12,694 nt of DNA from Verrucomicrobiales bacterium (GTDB lineage Bacteria > Verrucomicrobiota > Verrucomicrobiia > Limisphaerales > SXQI01). A program made the position numbers and the translations under genes. The stretch spans positions 1 through 12,694 of the forward strand of contig SXQI01000160.1 of the NCBI GenBank assembly GCA_005793025.1. Reading direction: 5' to 3'. Below are positions 5,917-12,694 of the stretch, one piece after another. Numbering within the stretch: the first letter of the stretch is position 1; every line of letters begins with the position of its first letter. The notes under the pieces were generated by a model. The model searched no databases, was not told the DNA's origin, and was given only the letters and a program-made list of their open reading frames with translations.

Positions 5917-8094
5917 TCACGGTACAATCTGCAACTGGAAGTAAAGTTCGTTCCAATTTTCCACGTCCCAATATTGCGGGTAAACCATCCTGTTGGTGGT
6001 GGCGGTGAAAGGCGTGCCTTGGTTCATCCAAGCAGCGAAGTCAGAAGAAACCTGTAATTGGTATTTTGTTCCGACCAATAAGCCCGAGAACGCAGGTTTA
6101 ACTGCCTTCAACAAACCGACCCGGAGGCCAGATTCCTTTTCAAAGTTTTGCCCAATCTCTGCTGCTGTTAGGGCACCGGTGTAAACTCGTATATCATCAA
6201 TCTGGCCCGGAAAGGAATCATAGGATGACCCGCTGTTTCTGCCAATTTTCGGAATAAAACCTCGCGAGTAATCGGGTTGGAGTGTTGTAGAATAAGTCCC
6301 CGCTAATTCGCCGTCGGTATAGAGGAACCCGCCAGTGGCGGTCCAAACGCCAACGACCTGATGCCACTGCCCGATTGAAAGGGGGGCGGCGGATTGCACA
6401 CCGCTTCCTCTATTCCCTGTGTCCGTCACGTTCATCCCTGCAGGTCGGCTGTTGATCGCCAATTCGTAGCCAGACGTGCTGAGAATGCGCCCGCTCACGG
6501 TCGATGCGAACTTGACCCACGCAGTGACCGTGAAGGGTGGCGATAAGTTCAAGGCTGTCGTGTTGATCGTGACAAGCGAACTGGAAGATCCCGAGAATGA
6601 CCCTGCGGCACCAGCGACACCAAATCGATCTGGAACAAAACCAACACCACTGGCGGTTCCATGAAGGCCATTTCCGCTCGCGTCCTTGGCGTTTCCGTTG
6701 AATGGGTAGTAAGCAACAAGGGTGCCCGGGGGTTGAACAACAATATGCGCCTCGGCATTGTAAAGTTCAGTAACTTCCCCCGCAGTAAATGGGTGCCTGA
6801 ACAGGCGCACATCGTCAATCAGGCCGCCAAAACCATCAGACTCGCTTCCCGCGTTGCCTCCGATTTCGTCAGTGACATACTGCGGTCTCGCATAATCTAT
6901 CGGGTCGGTAGCCGCGATGGATCCTGCGAATGTCCCGTTGATGAACATTTTTAATTCTGTCGAAGTGCGGACGCCGATGACATGGGTCCAAGTTCCCGAT
7001 GAGACGGTTTTATCAGAATACAATGTCGTGGAATACACCGTAGGGTTGGCACCCGGTTTCATTGAATTATTGAACCACAGTGCACGAGCCGATCCCGTTC
7101 CTTGGGTTCCGATCTCAAATCCTGACGTGCTAAAAATGCGAGGATGAACAGCACCCAACCCCGCCGTAAAGTTTACCCATGCACTCACCGTGAAACCCAC
7201 CGGAACTCGAAGTGCTTTGGAGGATATTTTTACATTCGACGAGCCATTCCCAGCGAGCGAAACGGCACCATTAGGAACTCCGAAACGATCAGGCCCGTAA
7301 GTGACGCTATTGGCCGTGCCGTGGTTGCCATTCCCACTCGCGTCCTCAGCGTTGCCATCAAACGGATAGAATGCCACCAAGTCACTGGCATTGGATGGTT
7401 TTGACTCGTGCTCGTAAAGTTGGCTTATCTCCGTCGAGGTCAGCGCGTGATTATAAATACGCACATCATCAATCGTTCCGCGGAAACCCACCGACCCGTC
7501 CATCCAAGACCCAATTGCGAGTACAGACAATGGAGTATTCAGAGCCCTGCTTCCCGCTGCTTTTAGTACTCCGTCCATGGTGAGAGAGAGTGTGGAGCCA
7601 TCGTAGACAACAACGACGTGATGCCATGTTGAATCAACAACCATCCCCGAGATGACTTCGTTCCCCCATGTCGATGCGGTCCAAGTGTAAGGTGAACCGT
7701 TATTCATACAACCAAATGACCGGTTTATTCCTTCGCCTCCCCATGAAAAAAGATGTGCTCCTTGAGTAGGATCAGGTTGAGCTGCCGCCCAAAGCGATAC
7801 AGTCCTCGGTGCTGAACCAATGGGGATATTTGCGATGTTGACCGAAATGTAAGTGTTAGTGCCTGTGAATGCGTAAGCCTTTCCGGATTCGCCGAAGCGG
7901 TCTCGAGTAGGCAAGGCTCCATGAACATTGCCATGATGCCCGTTGCCACTAGTGTCGAACGCGTTGCCGTCGAATGGATAAAACGCGACAAGCCCATTGG
8001 TCAGAAAAGTCTGACCGTTGAGTGAAGTTAACGTTGTCGCTAGAAGCACTGAAGCCAGAGCGAACAACCCCAAAGAATTGTGAATGGTTTTCAT
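5917..8094 (-). CDS. Secreted protein with three tandem LamG/concanavalin A-like domains
   Basis: A 725-residue protein. Residues 1-27 look like a signal peptide: MKTIHNS, then a hydrophobic core LGLFALASVLLATTL, then a likely cleavage near SLNG-QT. There is no lipobox cysteine. Three LamG_3-type jelly-roll domains follow at about 35-228, 238-447 and 458-652. Each opens with LVAxYPFxGNAxDxSGNGxHG and closes with a GxIDDVRxYxxxxTxxEIxxLYE-like strand. The last 60 residues contain YQLQVSSDFAAWMNQGTPFT and a YPQYWDVENWNELYFQLQ end. I recall similar tails on exported Verrucomicrobiota proteins, but this is recollection, not a search. LamG folds usually bind glycans or mediate adhesion; no enzymatic domain is seen. 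The gene stands alone, divergent from an XRE regulator 122 bases upstream. No Shine-Dalgarno motif precedes the ATG. Ligand and role are unknown. Confidence 0.88.
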   Translation of the reverse strand: MKTIHNSLGLFALASVLLATTLTSLNGQTFLTNGLVAFYPFDGNAFDTSGNGHHGNVHGALPTRDRFGESGKAYAFTGTNTYISVNIANIPIGSAPRTVSLWAAAQPDPTQGAHLFSWGGEGINRSFGCMNNGSPYTWTASTWGNEVISGMVVDSTWHHVVVVYDGSTLSLTMDGVLKAAGSRALNTPLSVLAIGSWMDGSVGFRGTIDDVRIYNHALTSTEISQLYEHESKPSNASDLVAFYPFDGNAEDASGNGNHGTANSVTYGPDRFGVPNGAVSLAGNGSSNVKISSKALRVPVGFTVSAWVNFTAGLGAVHPRIFSTSGFEIGTQGTGSARALWFNNSMKPGANPTVYSTTLYSDKTVSSGTWTHVIGVRTSTELKMFINGTFAGSIAATDPIDYARPQYVTDEIGGNAGSESDGFGGLIDDVRLFRHPFTAGEVTELYNAEAHIVVQPPGTLVAYYPFNGNAKDASGNGLHGTASGVGFVPDRFGVAGAAGSFSGSSSSLVTINTTALNLSPPFTVTAWVKFASTVSGRILSTSGYELAINSRPAGMNVTDTGNRGSGVQSAAPLSIGQWHQVVGVWTATGGFLYTDGELAGTYSTTLQPDYSRGFIPKIGRNSGSSYDSFPGQIDDIRVYTGALTAAEIGQNFEKESGLRVGLLKAVKPAFSGLLVGTKYQLQVSSDFAAWMNQGTPFTATTNRMVYPQYWDVENWNELYFQLQIVP
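6139..7992 (-). repeat. Three diverged tandem LamG units
   Basis: Within the secreted protein gene, three units of about 195-210 codons occupy roughly 7411-7992, 6754-7383 and 6139-6723 (first to third on the minus strand). They are anchored by the recurring YPFDGNA/YPFNGNA and IDDVR/IDDIR codons. Linkers between them are about 10 residues. Similarity is clear at the protein level and patchy at the DNA level, so the duplication is old rather than a recent tandem expansion. Units 2 and 3 look more alike than either does to unit 1 in the opening segment (GNAxDASGNGxHGTA, then PDRFGV). Confidence 0.8.
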
Positions 8095-8122
8095 ATTGGA
8101 AACGCCCGTAACCGTGATTTAA

Positions 8123-8187
8123 AGCCGACTTACTCATGGTCGGTTCAAATCGTCAAGAGTAAAACACTTACGAGAGGCGGGTGTTTT
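8123..8187. promoter_or_regulatory. Two dyads in the divergent LamG/xre intergenic region
   Basis: The 122 bases between the divergent LamG and xre starts hold two inverted repeats. AAGCCGAC (8122-8129) pairs with GTCGGTT (8139-8145) with one G-T step. AAAACAC (8161-8167) pairs perfectly with GTGTTTT (8181-8187), 29 bases before the xre GTG. Dyads next to an XRE gene are often its operators, so these are candidate sites for autoregulation or control of the LamG gene. No convincing -35/-10 pair was found for either gene; a TTGACG on the minus strand (8151-8156) lacks a good -10 partner. Confidence 0.4.
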
Positions 8188-8216
8188 GTTCAGCCGGGCA
8201 ATGACACGCTGCCAAT

Positions 8217-8510
8217 GTGGCAGAGAGCATCCGCAAGCGACTGATTTCGCGATTGCGCGAGTTGAGGAAACTGCACGGGATTACCCAAGAGCAGTTTTCT
8301 GAGCTTTCTGGTTTTTCGTACAAGTTTTATCAACTCATCGAAATCGGTCGAAAGTGCGATTTGCGGCTCTCGAGTCTGGAACGATTGGCGAAAGCCTACA
8401 CAATCGAGGTGCACGAACTGCTTGGCCCAGAACCTCCACAAACACAATTTCCAAAGCGCATTCCATCAAAACGTAGAATCAAACCACCACGCAAACCTGA
8501 GGCTGCCTGA
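8217..8510 (+). CDS. Small XRE-family helix-turn-helix DNA-binding protein
   Basis: A 97-residue basic protein with a Cro/C1-type HTH over residues about 11-69: RLRELRKLHGITQEQFSELSGFSYKFYQLIEIGRK, then LSSLERLAKAYTIEVHELLG. ITQEQFSELSG is helix 2 and the turn, and FSYKFYQLIEIGRK the recognition helix region. The stretch KCDLRLSSLERLAKAY replaces the usual NPSLETLLKIAKAL and appears typical of a group of short regulators, by recollection. The C-terminal 25 residues are Pro/Arg/Lys-rich (PSKRRIKPPRKPEAA) and probably disordered, perhaps adding DNA contacts. The start is a GTG at 8217, the first possible after an in-frame stop at 8202; an ATG two bases upstream is out of frame. Its stop overlaps a 14-codon open frame (TGATG). 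Targets are unknown; the divergent LamG gene and itself are candidates. Confidence 0.8.
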   Translation: MAESIRKRLISRLRELRKLHGITQEQFSELSGFSYKFYQLIEIGRKCDLRLSSLERLAKAYTIEVHELLGPEPPQTQFPKRIPSKRRIKPPRKPEAA

Positions 8511-8519
8511 TGGTTTTGC
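8491..8519 (+). terminator. Possible hairpin at the end of xre
   Basis: GCAAACC (8491-8497) pairs with GGTTTTGC (8512-8519) with one bulged T. Inside it, AGG/CCT forms a short second stem around CTG, and TTTC follows. It overlaps the xre stop and the first codons of the short Val/Leu-rich frame. It could be a weak terminator for xre, or a structure that affects initiation of the short frame. Confidence 0.3.
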
Positions 8520-8554
8520 TTTCAGTCCGCGTCGCCTCGTTGGTTCTGTTTTGA
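8510..8554 (+). CDS. Candidate Val/Leu-rich leader peptide upstream of cimA
   Basis: A 14-codon frame, MVLLSVRVASLVLF then TGA, starts with an ATG that shares one base with the xre stop (TGATG at 8508-8512). Four Val and four Leu codons make 8 of 14 residues, the composition expected of a branched-chain amino acid attenuation leader. It lies 118 bases before the cimA start, ahead of an operon with citramalate synthase (isoleucine route) and valyl-tRNA synthetase. No Ile codon is present. I do not see a strong terminator with a T run between it and cimA; only a small hairpin at 8655-8667 lies just before the cimA ATG. There is no Shine-Dalgarno motif, but initiation could be coupled to xre termination. 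It is short enough to have arisen by chance in T/G-rich DNA. Confidence 0.35.
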   Translation: MVLLSVRVASLVLF

Positions 8555-8654
8555 GTTTTCTATTTCTCTCACCATCTTGCCGAGACCTCTTGACGAGTTC
8601 CGGACGACGGTTTTGACCTTTGCTTATGGCTGTTGGCGACTTATGCTTACCGTT

Positions 8655-8667
8655 CCGCTCAGAGCGG
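8655..8667 (+). promoter_or_regulatory. Small hairpin just upstream of the cimA start
   Basis: CCGCT (8655-8659) and AGCGG (8663-8667) pair perfectly around CAG, followed by TCTTT and then the cimA ATG at 8673. It sits where a ribosome binding site would be, so it could modulate initiation. With TCTTTAT after it, it also resembles a very weak terminator. The stem is short and may be incidental. Confidence 0.35.
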
Positions 8668-8672
8668 TCTTT

Positions 8673-10250
8673 ATGAATCCTGAAGTTGAAATTTACGACA
8701 CAACCCTGCGCGATGGCAGCCAGGGTGAAGGCATCAACTTTTCCGTGGCTGACAAAATGCGCATTGCGGAACGTCTGGATGATTTTGGCGTTCATTTTAT
8801 CGAAGGCGGTTGGCCCGGCAGCAATCCCAAGGACATCGAATTCTTCTCCCAAGCCAAACACCATCATTGGAAACATGCTCGTTTGGCCGCGTTCGGTTCC
8901 ACTCGCCGCAAAAACATCGAAGTCGAAAAAGATGAACAGGTCCAGCTACTGATCGCTGCGGAGACTCCGGTTGTCACCATTTACGGGAAGACTTGGATGC
9001 TGCATGTCACCGAGGTGTTGAATACGACGGCGGAAGAGAACCTCGCGATGATCGCGGACACCATTCGGTTTCTCAAACAGCACGGAAAGCATGTGATTTA
9101 CGATGCGGAGCACGCATTCGACGGTTACAAGGATAACCCAGAATATGCACTCGCAACTTGGGAAGCTGCCCAAAGAGCAGGGGCTGACATTATCACGCTC
9201 TGCGATACCAATGGCGGTTGTCTTCCTTCGGAAGTTGCGATCGTCGTGCAGGCTGCTCAGGCGCGATTAGTGGGAGTAAAGCTCGGTATCCACACCCATA
9301 ACGATGCGGGGTTAGGGGTTGCCAATGCGTTGGCGGCTGTGGGAGCCGGTGCGTCGCATGTCCAAGGGACGGTCAATGGTTATGGTGAACGGATAGGAAA
9401 CTGTAACATCATCACCGCCATCGCCAATTTATCCCTAAAAATGAACCGGACCTGCGTGCGTCCGGGGGCACTAGAAAAGCTGAAAGACTTGTCCCAGTTT
9501 GTGGATGAGATCGCGAACATCCGGCATGATCCACGCCAGCCGTGGGTGGGTTCAGCCGCTTTTGCTCATAAGGGGGGCACTCACGTCAACGCGGTTCTCA
9601 AGGTGGTTCACAGTTATGAGCATGTGAATCCTGAGTTGGTAGGCAATTCGCGACGGGTGTTGATTAGCGATCTGGCTGGGCGCAGCAATATCGTGATGAA
9701 AGCTCGCGAGCTGGGGTTCGATCTGGCGACGAATACTCCCGAGTTGAAAGAGATTCTCACGCGGATCAAAGCTCTCGAACACCAAGGTTACGAGTTCGAA
9801 GCGGCGGAAGGCTCCTTGGCATTGTTGATTCGGAAAACCCTGCGACATGTGGAGGCTCCGTTCAGGGTTGAAGCGTATCACGTCTCGATGAGAAGAGATC
9901 GCGAGGGTTCCGTTTGTGAAGCGACGGTGAAGGTGCAAGTGGGCGACAAGCAGTCCCATACCGTGGCTGAAGGGGACGGCCCTGTGAACGCGCTCGATTC
10001 CGCCCTCAGAGCGGCTCTCGTTCGCTTCTTCCCTGCTTTGGCAGATATTTCACTCACGGATTACAAAGTGCGCATCTTAAACTCGGACACCGGCACCGCC
10101 GCCAAGACTCGGGTTCTCATCGGCTCCACCGATGGCAAGGAAGATTGGAACACGGTCGGGGTGAGCGAAAACATCGTTGAGGCCAGCTTACAGGCTCTCG
10201 TCGATAGCCTTGAATATCGCCTGTTGAGTTCTGACCATCCCTCCGTCTAG
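8673..10250 (+). CDS. cimA: (R)-citramalate synthase (2-isopropylmalate/homocitrate synthase superfamily)
   Basis: A 525-residue enzyme, the usual length of long-form CimA. In the family it condenses pyruvate with acetyl-CoA to (R)-citramalate, the threonine-independent entry to 2-oxobutanoate and isoleucine. The TIM barrel opens with YDTTLRDGSQGEG (8-20; catalytic Arg13 and metal ligand Asp14). The metal-binding GIHTHNDAGLG (205-215) and NGYGERIGNCN (235-245) follow, then SAAFAHKGGTHVNAV (294-308). EGGWPGSNPKD (44-54) is characteristic of CimA rather than LeuA. The region from about 400 to 520 is the LeuA-type regulatory domain, so isoleucine feedback is likely. The ATG at 8673 fits family N-termini; in-frame ATG 8643 and TTG 8577 would give unusual extensions. 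valS starts 14 bases after the stop, forming an operon. Alternative substrates cannot be excluded. Confidence 0.92.
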   Translation: MNPEVEIYDTTLRDGSQGEGINFSVADKMRIAERLDDFGVHFIEGGWPGSNPKDIEFFSQAKHHHWKHARLAAFGSTRRKNIEVEKDEQVQLLIAAETPVVTIYGKTWMLHVTEVLNTTAEENLAMIADTIRFLKQHGKHVIYDAEHAFDGYKDNPEYALATWEAAQRAGADIITLCDTNGGCLPSEVAIVVQAAQARLVGVKLGIHTHNDAGLGVANALAAVGAGASHVQGTVNGYGERIGNCNIITAIANLSLKMNRTCVRPGALEKLKDLSQFVDEIANIRHDPRQPWVGSAAFAHKGGTHVNAVLKVVHSYEHVNPELVGNSRRVLISDLAGRSNIVMKARELGFDLATNTPELKEILTRIKALEHQGYEFEAAEGSLALLIRKTLRHVEAPFRVEAYHVSMRRDREGSVCEATVKVQVGDKQSHTVAEGDGPVNALDSALRAALVRFFPALADISLTDYKVRILNSDTGTAAKTRVLIGSTDGKEDWNTVGVSENIVEASLQALVDSLEYRLLSSDHPSV

Positions 10251-10264
10251 TCGGATCTATTCCC

Positions 10265-12694
10265 ATGTTAGAAATTCCCAAAACCTACGAGCCCCAATCT
10301 GTCGAATCGAAATGGTATCAATTCTGGTTGGATAACAACTGCTTTTTGGCTAATCCCCAATCGAATAAGCCGGCCTACTCAATTGTCATCCCGCCTCCGA
10401 ACGTGACGGGAATCCTGCACATGGGCCACGTCCTGAACAACACGATTCAGGATATTCTTGCTCGCAAGGCACGCATGGAAGGGAAAGAAGTTCTCTGGTT
10501 GCCGGGGACTGATCATGCAGGAATCGCCACCCAAGTGATGGTCGAGAAAAAGGTCAAAAAAGAAGAGAAAAAATCTCGGCATGACCTAGGTCGCGAAGAG
10601 TTTCTTAAACGGGTCTGGGAGTGGAAGGAAAAGCACGGAGGCATCATTATCGACCAACTTAAAAAGTTGGGAGCTTCCTGTGATTGGTCCCGGGAACGGT
10701 TCACCATGGATCCGGAGTATTCCCAATGCGTCCAAAAAGTTTTTGTTGATCTCTATAAAAAAGGCCTGATTTACCGTGGTAAACGCATGGTGAATTGGTG
10801 TCCTGCATCGCAGACTGCCCTCTCTGATGAGGAGGTGATCATGACCGAGCAGAAGGGGCTTCTCTATTACTTCAAGGTTGAGGTAGCGGAGTTACCCGGC
10901 ACGTTCTTGACCATTGCGACCACACGTCCTGAGACGATTCCCGGCGACACAGCGGTGGCCGTTAATCCCAAGGACAGTCGGTATGCCCATCTCATCGGGA
11001 AACACGTCGTGCGTCCCATCCCAGTCGAATTACCACAGGATCAAAAGCTCATTCCGATTATCGGTGATGCCTATGTGGATTTCGAATTCGGCACGGGCGT
11101 GCTCAAGGTTACCCCGGCGCATGACAAGGCGGATTTTGAAATCGGCCAGCGTCATAAGCTTCCAGTAATCGAAGTCATCGCTTCCAACGGGCGAATGAAT
11201 TCTTCAGCGGGCCTCGAATTGGATGGGCTCGACAGGTTTGAAGCCCGCAAGAAATCTTCCGAAAAACTGCAAGAACTTGGATTGCTCGAAAAGGAAGAAC
11301 CCTACGTCAACAGCGTCGGCTTTAGTGAACGCGAAAAAGTGCCTATTGAACCGCGTCTCAGCGAACAATGGTTTCTAAAATACCCGAGTGCTGAGGCTTC
11401 ACGATCGGTGGTTGCCGAGGGGCGGATGAAATTTTATCCGGAACGCTGGTCTAAAGTTTACGATCATTGGATGGTTGGTTTACAGGATTGGTGTATCAGC
11501 CGTCAGCTCTGGTGGGGTCACCGGATTCCAGTCTGGTATCCAAAAAATCAGGAAGGTGCTGTTAAAAACCGTGCCCCTCGTGTCGAAGTCGAACCCCCTG
11601 CAGACCCAGAGAATTGGGAGCAGGACTTCGATGTCTTGGATACGTGGTTCAGTTCATGGCTTTGGCCGTTCGCAACCATGGGCTGGCCGGATTCAACCCA
11701 AACACTCAAGAAATTTTATCCGACCACTGATCTTGTCACTGGGCCTGACATTATCTTCTTCTGGGTGGCTAGGATGATCATGGCGGGTTACGAATACCAA
11801 GGAGAAATGCCGTTCAAGAACGTGTATTTCACCGGGATCATTCGTGATAAACAAGGTCGAAAAATGTCCAAAACTCTTGGAAATTCTCCAGATCCTCTGG
11901 ACCTGATTTCCAAGTACAGTGCAGACGCGTTACGCTTTGGAGTGATGCGATCGGCACCTTTAGGGCATGACGTGCTGTTCGATGAACAGTTTGTTGAGTT
12001 GGGTCGTAATTTTTGCACGAAACTTTGGAACGCCTGTCGATTCCGTCAAATGCAAGCTGGGACAGTAGAAGGGGAAATCGTTCCCGCACTTCTCACAAGC
12101 GACGATAAGTGGATTTTGCTGCGGCTCGATCGAGCCATTCGAGAAATCGACAGTGCCTTGGCCGAATACAAATTCAGTGAAGCGGTTAATACGCTTTACA
12201 GGTTTTTCTGGAGCGAATACTGCGATTGGTATGTGGAGGCTTCGAAGGCTGTCTTCTACGGCCAAGACGAAGCGCACAAAGCGAACACCTTGGCGGTGAT
12301 CGATTTTGTTTTGTCGCACATGCTCCGGCTGTTCCATCCTTTCATGCCCTTCATCACCGAGGAACTTTGGCATGGCCTTGGGTTTAATGCGGATTTACCA
12401 CAGGATCAGGGTGGAAAAACCATTAATTATGCCCATTGGCCCAAGCCTTTCGATGAGGAGTTTAAGGCACACTATGTTCTCGATGAAACGGACGAGCAGT
12501 GGGTCGAGGCGAAATTTGAACAAATAGCTCGCGGTCGAAACCTGCGTCGTGAAGGTAACCTTCAGCCGAGTAGAAGAGTCAAATTCGTTCTCAAACCTGC
12601 TGCACCCGAGCCAACACCCCACAATGTCGAAGTGCTCCGAATCCTGCTGAACGCCGAATCCGTCGAAATCAGCACAACCTACGTCCCAACACAC
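10265..12694 (+). CDS. valS: Valyl-tRNA synthetase (3' end outside window)
   Basis: The frame is open for 810 codons from the ATG at 10265 to the last base of the window; the missing part is probably 60-100 residues, the C-terminal coiled coil. This class I synthetase charges tRNA-Val. Visible features are the HIGH motif in PPPNVTGILHMGH (His52 to His55), the nearby GTDHAGIATQ, and the CP1 editing domain with TTRPETIPGDTAVAVNP. Also present are the RQLWWGHRIPVWY and DVLDTWFSSWLWP blocks and the KMSKS signature as KMSKT (533-537). The anticodon-binding domain follows (FWSEYCDWYVEASK, then HPFMPFITEELW). GTDHAGIATQ and the DTWFSS block fit ValRS rather than IleRS or LeuRS. The 14-base spacing from cimA indicates co-transcription. 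No T-box element precedes either gene. Upstream sequence CGGATCTATTCCC is at best a weak ribosome binding site. Confidence 0.97.
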   Translation, partial: MLEIPKTYEPQSVESKWYQFWLDNNCFLANPQSNKPAYSIVIPPPNVTGILHMGHVLNNTIQDILARKARMEGKEVLWLPGTDHAGIATQVMVEKKVKKEEKKSRHDLGREEFLKRVWEWKEKHGGIIIDQLKKLGASCDWSRERFTMDPEYSQCVQKVFVDLYKKGLIYRGKRMVNWCPASQTALSDEEVIMTEQKGLLYYFKVEVAELPGTFLTIATTRPETIPGDTAVAVNPKDSRYAHLIGKHVVRPIPVELPQDQKLIPIIGDAYVDFEFGTGVLKVTPAHDKADFEIGQRHKLPVIEVIASNGRMNSSAGLELDGLDRFEARKKSSEKLQELGLLEKEEPYVNSVGFSEREKVPIEPRLSEQWFLKYPSAEASRSVVAEGRMKFYPERWSKVYDHWMVGLQDWCISRQLWWGHRIPVWYPKNQEGAVKNRAPRVEVEPPADPENWEQDFDVLDTWFSSWLWPFATMGWPDSTQTLKKFYPTTDLVTGPDIIFFWVARMIMAGYEYQGEMPFKNVYFTGIIRDKQGRKMSKTLGNSPDPLDLISKYSADALRFGVMRSAPLGHDVLFDEQFVELGRNFCTKLWNACRFRQMQAGTVEGEIVPALLTSDDKWILLRLDRAIREIDSALAEYKFSEAVNTLYRFFWSEYCDWYVEASKAVFYGQDEAHKANTLAVIDFVLSHMLRLFHPFMPFITEELWHGLGFNADLPQDQGGKTINYAHWPKPFDEEFKAHYVLDETDEQWVEAKFEQIARGRNLRREGNLQPSRRVKFVLKPAAPEPTPHNVEVLRILLNAESVEISTTYVPTH

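Noticed and set aside
6549..6818. Open frames overlapping the LamG gene on both strands
   Set aside because: These are low-complexity shadows of the LamG coding frame with no independent protein features.
8577..8672. In-frame TTG (8577) or ATG (8643) starts for cimA
   Set aside because: The extra residues do not resemble CimA N-termini, and the ATG at 8673 begins just before YDTTLRDG as in the family.
8511..8672. T-box riboswitch ahead of cimA-valS
   Set aside because: No T-box sequence or specifier-stem arrangement is visible in the leader, and the 14-base gap before valS is too short for one.

Overview
The window looks like bacterial chromosome from a Gram-negative organism with lipopolysaccharide, a type IV pilus retraction-type ATPase and secreted LamG-fold proteins. 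The best guess is Verrucomicrobiota or a relative. This rests on the small XRE regulator of a type I associate with that group, on the LamG protein with its C-terminal region, and on the near absence of Shine-Dalgarno motifs. It is an inference without a database search. Almost every base is assigned to a conventional gene. I see no mobile element, CRISPR array, tRNA or rRNA gene.

Layout. Bases 1-3019 (+) hold a tight cluster: the end of coaD, a DUF177/YceD protein, rpmF, plsX and fabH. These genes supply coenzyme A and phosphopantetheine, ribosomal protein L32 with a 23S rRNA accumulation factor, and the first steps of phospholipid and fatty acid synthesis. A strong hairpin with a T run separates rpmF from plsX and ends only five bases before the plsX start. 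A PilT/PilU-type ATPase gene (3140-4228, +) follows. It converges on waaA (4250-5596, -), the Kdo transferase of lipid A. A 320-base gap with hairpins and a candidate waaA promoter separates waaA from a 725-residue secreted protein with three tandem LamG-type domains (5917-8094, -). That gene is divergent from a small XRE-family regulator (8217-8510, +), and the 122 bases between them contain two dyads.

The right end carries cimA (citramalate synthase, 8673-10250, +) and, 14 bases later, valS (valyl-tRNA synthetase, 10265 to the window end, 3' truncated). The 162 bases before cimA include a 14-codon open frame, MVLLSVRVASLVLF. It overlaps the xre stop codon, and 8 of its 14 residues are Val or Leu. 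It is a candidate leader peptide that would couple branched-chain aminoacyl-tRNA supply to cimA-valS expression. This is the most interesting unannotated signal in the window, but it is short and could be chance.

The start codons chosen for plsX, pilT, waaA and cimA are internal ATGs rather than the longest open frames, because family N-termini begin there and the longer versions use GTG or TTG or run through a hairpin.
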